A stretch of 64,000 nt of DNA from Tiliqua scincoides (GCF_035046505.1 NC_089822.1:81761659-81825658), one strand, 5' to 3'. Counted from the first letter of the stretch, positions 20,311 to 32,530 are shown. A program made the numbers and translations. Notes: generated from the sequence alone by a model not told the origin.

Positions 20311-21050
20311 TAATGTGAAAATGAATTTTGGTGAGAGTGAAAATCAAAAGTACCTTGCTGCATCAAATCTGTGTTTTTCAATCTTCACGTCATGAGCTCA
20401 GAATGATAAACTGTTGGAATTCGTCAAAAACGTGCTCTAGTTGCAAACTCATTCAGCTGTTTTTGTTACATCACTGGCTGTGGGTTAAGCTGGAGGGGGA
20501 AAGAGAAGTGTTTCAAATTCCCCAGTAATTTACAACTGTTTCCTTTTAAAGTCATTATTTGACACCGTGCCCTAGTCTTGAATTACACAAGTATTCTTGA
20601 AGGAGAGTTTTCTATGTGAGTGCATTTAGACATTTTTGTTCTTGACCTGATCCTTGGTTTTGTTATCATTAGCAATGTGATTGTTCATTCACACAATTAT
20701 TTGGGGGTTCCTTTCTGATTTTCAAATACCGCAGTTCTTGTGGAATATGTTTTGTTTCATTACCGGAAAGATTCTCATGAGTCAGAGCTGGATCCAGATT
20801 TTTGGGCCTCTCTAGCTTCCTCCAAACCCCTCCCCCTCAGCCACCTTCTGTACAGACAAGAGAAAGAGAGGAGGAGCAAGTGATCATGGTTGACAGATCA
20901 CACTCTCTTGCTACTTCTCAGTCTCATGATGGGGAACATTGTGCTTCAGAATGCTAACCAGAGAGTGCACCAGCCAGACCTTCTCTGGCCAGACTCTGAA
21001 TGAGAGAATGGAGCACTTTCTGCCTCCAAGATTTTTTCCTGCTGACAAAT

Positions 21051-21595
21051 GGCCCAATCCTATGGTCCTGCTGTACCACTGGAACCTGTGTTCTGCTGCC
21101 ACCACCACACATTTAATGGTGGTCACAAAATGTGATGCACCATAGCGCACAGCCTAGCTGCTGCCGCAAAAGGTGAGCAGTGGCAGCCAGGTGTCAGCAG
21201 CCTCCGCGGGAGCCCTGGCACCAGCGAAGTTGGTGTGGTGGTGAGTGGGTTGTGTGTAGATTAGGATGAGCAGAACAGGGCTGGGACTGGGGAGAAGTGG
21301 GGTGTGTGCTGAGGGTGGAAAGGGGACAGTTATTGGTGGCAGCAGCTCTGCTGATATGCTGACCCCCTTCCAGGCCTTGATCCACCAACCCAAGTCCACT
21401 CAGACTTGCACCAACAGAACTGCTGACAAAGGACTGAGCAGACCCATTGGGGCAACAGAGGCTTACTCCCAAACAAGGGTGCAAATGTTCCCTTACCTGG
21501 AGGAGACCACCACGACTGCCCCCTCCTGCAGTATGCGGCGCTTGCTCCTGTGGCACGGCTGCATCAGTGTGGTTGGTATTTGGATAAGCTTGACC
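21051..21595. mobile_element. Longer element with GGCCCAATCCTAT-type termini, unit C
   Basis: This is the duplicated counterpart of 3258-3804. Confidence 0.5.
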
Positions 21596-22029
21596 AGGAG
21601 GTCTGGCTCAGGTGGTAGATCTGTCTCCTTATATGCCTAAAGATCTGGGGATGTCAGTTCTAAACAAGTGACTGAGATCTGTCAATGTGCTGGTAATGTT
21701 GATGAGTGAAGCCTTGTTGAGAGAAAGGAGTTACTGTCAGCCAAGCATGGGAGGCAAATCAGCCAGAGAGAGGCCAGACAGAGAAGGAATCCAGCTGGAA
21801 TGAAGACATTCTATGAAAGATTGGAACTATTGTACTGTAAAGATCCTTATGGAGGTTTAGAAAAGTCTGCCTATGTAAACCACCTTGAATTAAAGCCTGA
21901 GGAGAAATCTGATGACCAAGAAAGGCAGTATATAAACACCGATGACGATGATGATAATCGGTTCTTCCATCTCAGGTTGCCAGTACACATTCAGACCATC
22001 ATGGTCTTTATCTCCACTGGCTCAGGGCA

Positions 22030-22765
22030 CCCACTGCTTCTCTGGAATCTGATGGAAGGTGGACCTAGGGGTCCTAGGTTGGATGAAAGGCCTAAAGGGG
22101 TGTGCCAAAGTTTTCATGGAAAGGGGTGGGTTTTGTGGAGGGGATGTGAAGGAAACCATCCTGCAAGTATTCCAGAAGGCAGGTCCAAGTATAAGGGGCA
22201 GCAAGGAAGATGCAGCAGAGCAATTTGAGGAGAGAAGATCTTTGGGTAGGGTTGAAGGGATGGAGCTGGAAGAGTGAAGATTGCAGTTAGGACTGTAGTG
22301 GGATGTGAGAGCTAAGAGGTAGGAAGAGACTTTGCCAGGAGCCAAGGAAGACTTTGAATATCAGGGCCAGGTGCAAATGCAGGAGTAGATAAGAAGTCAA
22401 TGAAGAGTTGCAAGGATGGGAGTGATGGGGGGGCAGTGTGATGATGGAGATGAATGACCATAGCAGCGGAGTGCTGGCGGGAGGTGAGGAGACAAAGATG
22501 AGCAAATAGAAGTTCAGTGCGAAGGAGGCTGGCGCAGCCAAGGCGAGAGGTAACCAGGGCATGAACTTGAGCTTTGCCGAAAAAGGTGATATATAAATAG
22601 TGTAAAGGGAGAAGCGACATGATTGTTGCAGACTGAATATGAGGAAGAAAGGAGAGACGGGAGCTGAGGTGAAGCTGATGCTCAGTGCCTGTGTCTTCAC
22701 TCGGGAGCAAAAACAGGAAGTGGGCCAGCTGGACCAGACTCACTCATATCCGTCCGTCCGAAAAG
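22030..22765 (-). mobile_element. LINE fragment, unit C copy
   Basis: This is the duplicated counterpart of 4490-5260, with the same VHALVTSRLG landmark on the minus strand. Confidence 0.5.
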
Positions 22766-24484
22766 GAGAAAAACGGGATGCCACTCCTTTCAACCACACT
22801 TTTCGTATTGTTGTTATCCAGATGTGTAAAATAATTCACAATAACCATATTGCTTCCACTTGCAGTTTTTAATAAGAATCATCTAAAAACTTTCCATCAC
22901 TAAAGCATACAATAAATAATACAATAAATAATACTAAAGACAATAAATAAGTTGACCAGCAACATAAATACTGGGAAGAATTTCTTCTTCTTCTTCTTCA
23001 GAATATTATATATGACTTTGCAGTAGCGTTTCAAAATATAAATAACATCTTCAAAGTGTATAAAAGAATCAGTTAAAATTATATAGAGCTAGAGGATTTT
23101 GTAATCTGCCCACCAAATGAAAAAAATTTGCCCTGAGATACTGTTCCATCACCCTTCTCCAGAACAAAACTCCACAAGATTCACTGAGGTGTTCTCTGGT
23201 GGTACCAGCCTTGGGGTTGGTTTTTCCTGCAGATTATAAATTGTGCAAAGAACCCTTTGCACACTGATTTTTCCATCATAGACTCCTTGCACATGTTGCA
23301 AATTCGAGGGCACAGACACCTTTTCCGTAGGGCAGTAAGTCTTCTCCTTGCCCCATGAGAATCAAATGTATAGCCTGCGAATATCCATCACCTGCACCTG
23401 CACACAATATAGGGGGATCAGCAGTGTGGGTCTACAGGATTGTTTGTCTGCCATTACCCCCATTTGTATGGGGAGCTTGCCAAGAACCCTAAGTTTTCAA
23501 AATCTTCGTTCTTTGGGTGGTCCAGATTTGTCTGTCCTCACAAAGATGCCTATTCAGCACAAAATCTTGATGGAACAAGGGCCCCTTCTATCCCACTGTG
23601 TTCTATAGAATTGTACTGTGCTGTAGTGAGGTGTTGTGAAGGATGCCTTATTTGTCTTTAGGTGCAGAACCTGCTGGTGGAATCCATGCTGCAATGTAAG
23701 CAAGGATCATCCACCCTGTGACAATGGAGGTGAAGAGTAGAAACAGTGTCAGAGAATCTTCTGATAAATTCTTTGGGATCTCCAAGACTCACTTGGAGTG
23801 AGTCATCCTTTCTCTTCTCTAGAAGGCTTTGTTGCTAATTCCAGACTGCACCTTAATATTTTTAAGAAGCAGTGCCAATTTTTCCATGATTTGTTAGAAG
23901 TGTCATTGTGCTTAGTGAAGCTTAATCATAGGATTGCAGCAATAGTGATGCAATTTAGGAACAGAGGAGATAAAAAAAAAGGAAAGCGTAAATTATGCAG
24001 GAATCTGGTCGAAGGTGAATGATTTTGGAGCTCCATCCACATTGTAGTTTCATTCAGCTGTGTTCATTGCATCATTCACTGACTACTGAAGCTGAAAAGA
24101 AAAGAAAAGGAGAAGTTGTTAAAGCCCACATAAATTTAAACACATATTCCTTTTAAGTCATCAGAAATATGAAACATTTTGAATGAAAAGGGCTAAGGTT
24201 ATGTTGTGTGATGAAAATGACAAAGTGGGTTGCACTGATGCTGGGTGGTGCTTTTCTACGAGTGACAGATGCCTGCCAATAACACTGAATGTTCTCTTCT
24301 GAGGTTGGGGTGAGTGAAGGCCTTATCACTTAAGGGGGTGAAGACAGTGAGACCTGGGAATAGACCTCACCACTGACCGTTCTGCACAGTGAAATCTGAG
24401 GGACAAAACATTAGGATTTGTTCAGAAAAGCTTTGGATTAATTTTTAGAAAAAAAGGAAGGGCTTAGAGATAAATTAGTAAATA

Positions 24485-24803
24485 GAGGCATGCACCGCTT
24501 AACAACTGTTCACTTAACAATGGACCGCATATATGACGGTGGTCAAAGCACAATACAGAGGCTCTTAATGAGGCAATCGCATCTCCCATAACCTGCAGCA
24601 GACTGTTTTCACCACAGAGAGACTCTTAATGCAAAGAAGAAGCTATCTATCTCCAGTAGCCTGTGCAGCAAGCTAGTGTCTAGCAGAGAGTGTCTGTTTG
24701 CACAACAAAGGCAATCGTTTGGACTGAATGTTCATTTAATGACCTAATCACATAACAACAAGGATAGGAGAATGTATCCCATTCGTTAAGTGGCACACAC
24801 CTG
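24485..24803. mobile_element. Tigger/pogo-like MITE, unit C
   Basis: This is the same insertion as 7023-7341, carried along by the segmental duplication, with TA flanks retained. Confidence 0.55.
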
Positions 24804-24872
24804 TACTTCTTAGCGTGGTGTACAGCTTCCAAACTGTGAATTGGCCTTGAATTAAAACATTTTCAATTTGGT

Positions 24873-24878
24873 TTTATA
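24873..24878 (-). terminator. Variant polyadenylation signal of the unit C IFN
   Basis: Where the other two copies read ATTAAA, this copy reads TATAAA on the minus strand (GTATAAAACC). TATAAA is a known but weaker signal variant. Whether 3' end formation is affected cannot be told from sequence. Confidence 0.35.
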
Positions 24879-24914
24879 CAAAAGTGCAACATTTAAAAGT
24901 ACCCTGTACCTTCA

Positions 24915-25493
24915 TTACTGAATCCTTTGGATGAGTTGATTGATTAGCAGGAAACACTGATGAGCTTCGGTCTGGACACTCTCCCAGGCGCACTGGCTGT
25001 ACTGTTCCTCTCTCAGAAAGGCCTGGATTCTTTGGAAGTGAGTCTTCACTCTTAGTCTGGTGAGCTGGAACTGCTGCAGTCTTGGCGATACGATGCCAGT
25101 CTGCCTCTCTGCGTTCAAGCATGTTTTCAGATCTTTCATTTGCTCATCTAGTCTTTTCTGGAAAACGTCCATGGAAGTCTCATCCCATGCAGATTCGGTA
25201 TAGTTTTGACGGAAGATCAGTGATGTCTGCTGGAGGATTTCTTCAATGACCACTTTGGCATTCTCTTCCAGGGACATGTCAATGCTTCTGTGCATGTCTT
25301 CACTGGGCAAGAATTCAGTTCCATCTTCCATGCATTGCAGGTGAACGATGAGACTCATCTTGCTCCGCAGAAGTTTCAAGTTGCCCTTGTTTGCTTCCTG
25401 GAGCCTCTCACGAAATTTGCTGCAGTCCTGAGCTGAGATTTCAGTGCAGAAGAGCACCGCTAGACACACAAGCAGGCACCCCTTTGTGATCAT
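24915..25493 (-). CDS. Type I interferon, intronless (unit C copy, 192 aa)
   Basis: This is the duplicate of the unit A gene, with about 10 nucleotide differences by eye. It has the same signal peptide, the same five mature cysteines (24, 54, 125, 168, 180), the NYT site at 97-99 and CAWE at 168-171. Differences from unit A are Q32, H68, E100, V135 and Q189. The last Gln codon (CAA) has become TAA, so the protein ends one residue early at ...QRIQ. That residue is at the extreme C terminus and its loss is unlikely to inactivate the protein. Q32, E100 and Q189 are shared with the inverted copy, so at those sites the unit A gene carries the odd residue. The gene looks functional from sequence alone. 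The start is the signal-peptide ATG, as in the other copies. Confidence 0.95.
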   Translation of the reverse strand: MITKGCLLVCLAVLFCTEISAQDCSKFRERLQEANKGNLKLLRSKMSLIVHLQCMEDGTEFLPSEDMHRSIDMSLEENAKVVIEEILQQTSLIFRQNYTESAWDETSMDVFQKRLDEQMKDLKTCLNAERQTGIVSPRLQQFQLTRLRVKTHFQRIQAFLREEQYSQCAWESVQTEAHQCFLLINQLIQRIQ

Positions 25494-25594
25494 TTTGGAG
25501 ATGAGGGTGCGTGCTCTTGACCGGAGTGCAGAATCTTGGAGAATGGATGTCGGGGAGGATGTTCTGGTCTGTGGTGCATCTTTGGACCATGCCT

Positions 25595-25674
25595 GGTATT
25601 TAACTTCAAGGGCCAGAGTTTTGGTTTTCCCTTTTCACTTTTGCCTTTCTTTCAGCACTCTGCTTTCACTTCTG
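25595..25674 (-). promoter_or_regulatory. Proximal IFN promoter of the unit C gene
   Basis: This is nearly identical to the unit A promoter. On the minus strand there is TTAAATA (25597-25603), AAAAGTGAAAAGGGAAAACC (25623-25642) and GAAGTGAAAG (25663-25672). The IRF-type sites are intact, so the two duplicated genes probably share their induction pattern. Confidence 0.75.
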
Positions 25675-28674
25675 ATCTTCCTTTAAGTTTAACGATCATG
25701 TCGACCCCCAATGCTATTCTGGGCCGATGTCAAAATTTGGGGAACAGATTCCATTTGTGGTTCTTCACATTTCTAAAAGACCATGAATTAATGTGAAAAA
25801 GAATTTGGGTGAGAGTGAAAATCAAAAGTACCTTGCTGCGTCAAATCTGCGTTTTTCAATCTTCTTGTCATGAGCGCTGAATGACAAACTGTTGGAATTT
25901 GTCAAAAATGTTGTTCTTTTACTGACCCAAGTGGAACAATCGAGAGAGATTTGACTATCCTGCCTTTGTCCTGAAGCCACATAAGTCTGATACACACATG
26001 CATGTATTCTAGAATTTTTAAAAAATCTCTTCAATAATGGTTTAATGCACCTATACATGCACTCTTCCACCAGACAAGATGTAAGTAATTTCCCTGGGGT
26101 TTAAAAAACTACATTGTTGTTTTCACACATTGGACTGAGATAAGCCTCTGTCCTCTGACTGAGGCTTGCTTGACCCTGAGAGGCAGCAGCTCAAAAGAGT
26201 ACTGTGGTCCCTGCAAGTATTTGCTGTGCCAGTTGAAGAGAAGCCGCATGGTGCCAGCGACTAGCTCTTCCACTGCGAGTGAGTGAAGTGATTCCATGGT
26301 CCACCAAGAGGCTGACTCCTTGCCCATAGCACAGGAGTTCCCAATCTGAGCATCACACTGGAGTGTTGAGAGGCACCTGCCAGGGACATCACAGAAGGCC
26401 CGCCACCCAGCAATGAGACCATATTGCAAACCTAAAGACAGCAGCAGCTGCCACGGTGCAACAAGCAGAGCTGCTGCATGTGTGCTTGAAACCGTCCTCC
26501 CATCCAGCCTGGCCTCCCTACTGCAATTTTTAGGATCCTTTTGTCCTTGCAGCCCAGAAGTAAGTGGCCTGTGACATCGTTGCATAATGTGTTTTGTGTC
26601 GTTGCTATTTGCTTCCAGGTTCCAGTGCTGGGAATAGCATTACTGGCTAGATAGGTTTGGGAAGTGCTGCCATTGCCCTTGGTTCGGGCTAAGAGAACCA
26701 CAACTTGGCCACAGTGTCACACCATAGCCTTAGCCTTGGAACCACTCTCGTGTCTTCTCCCTTTCCTCTCCAGTTCTCGCCTCCCTGGTTTTCCAGACTC
26801 AGATCTTTCTTGGATAACCTTCCTACTGCCCAGATATGGCTTTAAGCGTGCCCTGCAAGCATTGTGCAGCTGTTCATGGAATTATCCAGGTAAGGAAAGC
26901 AAGGCCAGCTTTATGCTAAATCAGTCATGCAAGAAACTGCTCTGATGAACCAAAGTGAGACCTGTGGGGATCAGAGGCTTCTTGCCATGAGTCCTATTCC
27001 GAACTATGTATTATAGTATTATGATACTAGCCTGGATCGTGGTCTCCTGGCAGGCACCCAGCACCATGTACACATGTCCACCAACGTTACGCATCAAATA
27101 GAACAAAGAAGACAACCCTCTCTTATTTTAGCTTCAGGAGGATTTTATTTATTTAAAATAAGTACAGGCAATAAATAAAGGTATTCAAGTTAATGACCAG
27201 TAATATTAGTATCTTCTAATTCATTGAATAGGAATTGCATCTTCACAATGTTCCAAGAGGATCAATATTTTAAAATGGTACAAAACTATAGTACATTTAA
27301 TCTGGACTCTATATATGGGAATAATTTGTCTGAGAGATTGCTTGCATTTCGCATGTCGCATTTTCCCCATACATGATCCCATTGGGGTCTGGACAAGTAC
27401 AGATCTTTGGAGAGTTTCTCAGCTAATTATCAATTTTCTTTTTTATTAATGTTTCTATACCAGACAGTCCAATAAGGAACCATTGCTGTTCTGACATGGA
27501 GTTTTCCCCACTACAGAGGATTATGGGACATGTTTCAGGCACACATTTTGTTTATTACGTGGGCTGTAGCAAAACTATAGGGGTGCAGATGGTGCAAACA
27601 TCATAGGGTGGCATCATTGGAGGGGGTGACAAGGGGGTGACACCCACCATGGCATGGCAGGGTAGCTGGTGCAGATGAGCTGCAGTGGGAGAAGGCAACA
27701 GCAAGCCACCTTGGTGTTGCTCCAATTGATAGCACTGCAGCAAATGGCTGATCCGCAGAGCTGGCTCCATTCTCAAGGGGAAGCCTGGGAAGGGACAAGT
27801 GCACCTCTTCCCTGTGCCAGCTCCTCCAGCTAGCTCCAGTCAACCTTGAAGGCGCGCAGTGGCACCAACCCAGCAGTAGCAGTGAGACCAGCAGCAGCAG
27901 CCTCCTTAGCACCCACCTCATTGAGCTGCTCCTTGCACACATCACTGGCTGTGTGGAGCCCCCACAGCCACTTCTGCTGCTGCTCTTGGGAGCCACTGCC
28001 ACATCAGGTGGGGCAGAAGGGCCCCTGTGGAAGGGGCCCAGTCCACAGAGGCAGTCCAGGAGGGGCAAGACCAGAAAGAGCCAAGCCATGGATGTGACAG
28101 CAACCACACTGGGTGATCCAGTGCAGTGGGTCGCTGTACATGAGGTACAGTGGCACCACTGCGCATGAGCCATTCCTATTTTGCTTTCGTTTTCCATTTG
28201 TTCCTTTATGCTCTGTATGTTTTCCTCACGTCTTCTTCCTCACGTCTTCTGTATATCTCCTTCGTGATCTACGAGTACTTCACTGGAAAAGTTTGTGTTT
28301 CCTAATGGCTTCTTCATATGCTGACACGCAATTCCAATTTGTCCATGTTTACTTGGAAGTAAGCCACAGTATGTGCAGTCACACATACTTCCAGGTAAAT
28401 ATCAATGGGTTATATCAATACATCAGTAGGTTGGTAGCCCTTGTGAAACCACTGAGCAACAGATGAGATCCAGTCAGAAAGAACAGTGCTTTTACTCTCC
28501 AGAAACACATCCCTGGAAAGAGTGAAAGAGGAATCTCTGGTCAGGTTGCGGATTCATTCAGCTGCTTTTGTTGCATCACTGGCTCTGGGTTATGCTAGAG
28601 AGAAAAAGAGAACTGGTCAAAACTCCCCATTAATTAAGCAATGTTTTCCTTTTATTAGTCATTCTTTGAAATCC

Positions 28675-29117
28675 TGTTAGGTAGAAACCTGGTCTGTCCT
28701 GTTTCAAAGCAGAGTGCATACAAATTAACAGACACAGCAGAGTCTTGAATTTGCTGTTGTATTTAGAGCACAGAGCCATACACAGAATAGTTAAAGCAGT
28801 CCAGGTCATACACATAGAATATAGCAGTCCAGAGTTACCGTGTTCTAGTCCAGCATCCACATATCCAAGTCAGTCCAAGGTCATATACAGTAATTGTATG
28901 ACAAAGTCTTCAGCAGCAGCTTTACAGCTCATCCACTGCACTGGTGGAGTTGCATAGTGAGGCTTAAGTGGGCTTCAGCACCCAATCTGAGCCTGCCCAG
29001 TTAATTAGGGCATGGCTGCACAGGTGTAGTGCAATCCAGCTAACTCAGCTGCTTGCAACTTTCCTTGAACCAATTGTTTGCAACCAGCTGTGGCTATGTC
29101 AGAGCAAAGAGCTAACA
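28675..29117 (-). mobile_element. Likely solo LTR fossil of an LTR retroelement (Gypsy-like or ERV)
   Basis: A 443-bp block with TGTTAG ... CTAACA ends, flanked by near-identical 5-bp sites, sits in unit C where unit A has none. TG/CA termini and 5-bp flanks are typical of an LTR. No internal coding part is present. It arrived after the segmental duplication, so it is young. The exact family is uncertain. Confidence 0.6.
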
Positions 29118-29774
29118 ATTCCAACAAAGAAGATTTTGAAACAGCAGTACTAGGATTTTTTACTCTTCAGAACAATGGGAAGAATGATGGATGACTTTCT
29201 TCAGAATCTTTCATTGACTCAAAGATAGCAGAATGGTTGGGGTGGAAGAATGTTTTGGGGGGGGTGTATGGATTCAATCTGTGTGTCTCAATGGCATCAC
29301 TAGGATTCATGTCAGCCGGTGCGGGAGGCCTGCGCATCACCCCATGCAATGGGCGGAGCAACACCCCAGGTGGTGGGCGTGGTGATGTACCATTGCCCTG
29401 CCCCCACTGGTTTTTTGGCTGTACCTTTTGAAAGAACACAGATATTTCAATGTGGTTTGTATCATTGCATTCTGCATGAAATTACGCATTAATTGATATA
29501 TAATGTGATGGTCTTATTCCTCCAAACTCTGATTTTAGTGATTTTGAAAACTTGTAGAGTCTCTCTCACACACACACCCTGTGTCAACTTACTAACATCT
29601 TATTGCAGCAGTTCTCAAACTTTTAGCATTGGGACCCACTTTTTAGAATGACAATCTGTCCAGGACCCATTGGAAGTGATGTCATGGCCAGAAGTGACAT
29701 CATCAAGCAATTAAAATAATTAATTATAAATAATTAAATTAAAATAAAATAATTAAATAAGGGGGAGCCAGTCC

Positions 29775-29945
29775 TGTTGCCCCAAGTGAACCTATTCTGA
29801 AGTAAGTCCTATTGTGGTCAATGGGGCTTACTCTCTGGAAAGTGTGGGTAGGATTGCAGCCTGTGAACCCAATCCTATGCATGTCTACTCTGAAGTAAGT
29901 TCCATAGTGGTCAATGGGGCTTACTCTGTAGTCTGCCTGCAATAA
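29775..29945. mobile_element. Two adjacent short palindromic elements
   Basis: Each shows GAAGTAAGT and TGGTCAATGGGGCTTACTCT. The second starts CCCAATCCTATGCATGTCTA. Confidence 0.6.
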
Positions 29946-30084
29946 CAACCCCCAAAAAGCATCAGTGAGATTTCCAGCCTTCCCCAGTGCCCAGCTTAAA
30001 GTTCTTCTATTTCAGGCACATCAGAATAAAGACCCACCTGGCTTTGCAGGTGCAAAATACCCTTACCATTCAAGCCTCTCTTTT

Positions 30085-30610
30085 GTTCTTTTTGGGGGGG
30101 GGGGGGAGGCTGCCTTCTGTTGCACTCCAGCTCCATCGGATCAGGACCCTTCTGGTGTCCTCACATTCCCCTTTGCCTGGTCTGACCACCAGCCAAGGCA
30201 TGTCTATCTACTCGTGAGTAAACGCGACTGAGGCTGCTTTGCTTTCCATAGGGCTCCATAGACTGGGAGGGAGGCAGCTGGGAGGGAGGAAACTCCTTCT
30301 CTGTTGTTTTTGGGGGCTGCACTCATTGGATGAGGACCATTTTGACGTCCTTGGAGCCTCTCAACCTGCCTCAACTAAGGCAAGTCTGCCTACTTGCAAG
30401 TAAATTCGGCCACAGTGGCTTTGTTTTGGGCTCAGACTCACAGCTGGGAGGCAGGACTTTCTCGGTGTTTTTGGGGGGCTGCATTCATTGGATCGGGACT
30501 ATTCAGGTGTCGTTGGATTTCTCTCAGCCTGCCCTTGCCGAAGGACTATGGCAAGTACACCTACTCGTGAGTAAACACGAGATACGGCTCACTTTCACTT
30601 TCCATAGGGC
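30085..30610 (+). repeat. About 180-bp subrepeat, three copies
   Basis: Each copy has the order GGGGCTGCA...CATTGGAT, GGACC or GGACTATT, CTACTCGTGAGTAAAC or CTACTTGCAAGTAAAT, then a GGCTTTG/GGCTC stretch. The copies are clearly diverged. Confidence 0.6.
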
Positions 30611-31249
30611 TCCTTCTGGTTTTTTGGCCATAACGTTTGAACGAAAGGAGCGATTTCAATTCTGTTTTTTGCACTGCACTCCACATCCAACGGTGTATGG
30701 CATGATGTGGTAGCTCCTAATGCCGCCGTTTTAACGCATGCTCCCCCCAGGGTGTGTCACCACCACCACCAACCCCCTCCCCACGTGTCACCTGGAGCAG
30801 CCCGCACCCTCCTAGCGACCCAGTGAAATAGTATATAGCAAAAGCAATTACTTTATTATACGATTATGGGCAAAAACATGGTCTTGATCAACTAGCAAAA
30901 GGATCAAAAGGATGCTAAAATGAAAGTGTCCAATAAAAGAAAAACCCTGATCGTCTTTTCTGGGTAGTTTTCCCACCCAGTTCCTCATGCTGTACTAGTT
31001 CTGATGCTCACACTTGCAGGTAGGTAAGCCTCATGCAAAGCATTAGATGCTTCCAATGTGCAAAGGATTGTGAGATCCTACTTTTTACAACTTGATGCTG
31101 ACCAGGTTTCACCTGTGGGACTGGATTCTGGGTGGGGGCTGGATTCACTTGGGTTCCTGAATTTCCCATTCTTGGGAGTCAAGTGAACTTCATGATTCCA
31201 TGAACTGGTTCAGAGTTTTCTGGTTAGTTGGGGAAGCTGAAGGTATCAC

Positions 31250-31490
31250 TTTTTTTTAACCTATTACTGCCTTAGGGGTTTTTACTGAAATGTGGCTGCT
31301 TTTTAACAAGTCATTCCCATTTGTTGCTCTGCCTTTGTAAGCATGTTTTGTATTTTAAACTTGTTTTCAATTTTTGAAAGCTATGCTTTTAAACTTATTT
31401 TTTCTAACTTTGTATTTTAGATCTTTATCAAGTATTGATAAAAGCATTGAACTTTTGGAAAGATGGGGTATAAATGTTTTAAAATAAATA
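31250..31490 (+). mobile_element. LINE 3' tail fragment
   Basis: It ends GGAAAGATGGGGTATAAATG and then AAATAAATAAAT, the typical tail of reptilian L2-like elements. No coding remnant was recognised. Confidence 0.4.
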
Positions 31491-32019
31491 AATCACAATT
31501 GAACTCAGTAAGACAGGCTAGGTGTGATTAATCTGTCCCATTAATTTCAATCAAATTTAAAATTTCAAACACTCTTAGAATACAACCTTGTGGCTGTTCA
31601 GACTATTGTTTATAAAGAACAGCAAACCAAGTTTCCAATCTCCGTACCTTGTGTGCAAAAGGATAGCAGGAGCTTGAGGGACATGCTCTCTTTTGTTCAT
31701 AAAAAGGCATGATTTGTTTTGACATCTGAACCTGGAGTTGAAGTCTCCTCATTTAAATCAGTGTAAAATCAAATTTGCTTTTATTTTCCAAGTAAATTTT
31801 GGAGTAATAAAGGAGAATACAGATGCAAACCAAAGGGTTAATTTAGTCTAAGAAAAGCTTCTAAACTGCCCATTAATTGTAAAATTGGTTTTACTAAGAG
31901 AAAAGGATTGAAATCATATAGTAACCTGTCCTCTGCACATGCAGCTGTATATACATAGACTCTCTTCTCTCTGCTCTTGAAAATGGGTAGGCTGCAGGCA
32001 TGAAGCTCACTAACATGAT

Positions 32020-32021
<2 letters not shown>

Positions 32022-32050
<29 letters not shown>
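32022..32050. repeat. (CA)n microsatellite
   Basis: An uninterrupted CA run of about 29 bp. Confidence 0.95.
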
Positions 32051-32060
32051 TTTATCTGAG

Positions 32061-32235
32061 GGTACAATCCTAACCAACTTTCCAGCACTGGCATAGCTGT
32101 GCCAGTGGGCATGTGCTGCATCCTGCAGTTGGGGGGCAATCACAGAGGCCTCCTCGAGATAAGGCAATGTTTGTTCCCTTACCTCAGAGTTGCTTTGCCT
32201 TTACCTTGGTGCTGGAAAGTTGCTTAGGATTGCAC
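32061..32235. mobile_element. MITE with GGTACAATCCTAACC termini
   Basis: The left end is GGTACAATCCTAACCAACTT. The right end, reverse-complemented, is GGTGCAATCCTAAGCAACTT. CTGAG flanks it on both sides (32056-32060 and 32236-32240), a likely 5-bp target duplication. It is a relative of 995-1160. Confidence 0.75.
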
Positions 32236-32530
32236 CCTGAGCATCTACATGAGTTTGTATCATTCATACTACTTCAAACCATGGAGAAAAGGCATTTGTC
32301 TCCAGCTGGGCTTATTATATATTTCTCTAGTACTCCAGGTAACGTTGGCAGCTGTGACTAAATCTATTCCTGGAGATTGTTTTCTTCTTCCTCCACTGTG
32401 ATGTAATCTTATTAAACCAAGGAAGTCCGGTTAAAATCTCCAGAATTGCTTTCAAAAGGTAGCTGGAGATTGATGCTGATATCACCAGTGCTAACCTGGC
32501 AGGATGGGAATCCTAACTGAGGGTTGGATT

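Larger units (their letters stand above)
17560..29440. repeat. Unit C of a segmental duplication
   Basis: This is a direct-orientation copy of 1-11515, carrying its own IFN gene. It contains the same flank blocks: Z (18845-18975, 22845-22970, 27125-27230), W (20315-20430, 25785-25915), Y (20440-20560, 24040-24110, 28540-28670) and X (23660-23765). Homology with unit A stops near 29430, inside a hAT element that continues intact in unit C. Confidence 0.95.
29289..30825 (+). mobile_element. hAT element (CAGTGGC family), long copy with internal repeats and insertions
   Basis: It begins CAATGGCATCACTAGG and ends CCTAGCGACCCAGTG, matching the termini of 62180-62784. No target duplication is evident. 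It contains a second hAT end (CAGCAGTTCTCAAAC at 29606), two palindromic short elements (29775-29945) and three copies of an about 180-bp subrepeat (about 30085-30610). Confidence 0.65.

Noticed and set aside
26109-26585. 158-aa minus-strand frame (131 aa in unit A at 8731-9126)
   Set aside because: The ends differ between the two nearly identical units, no domain is visible, and there is no sign of constraint.
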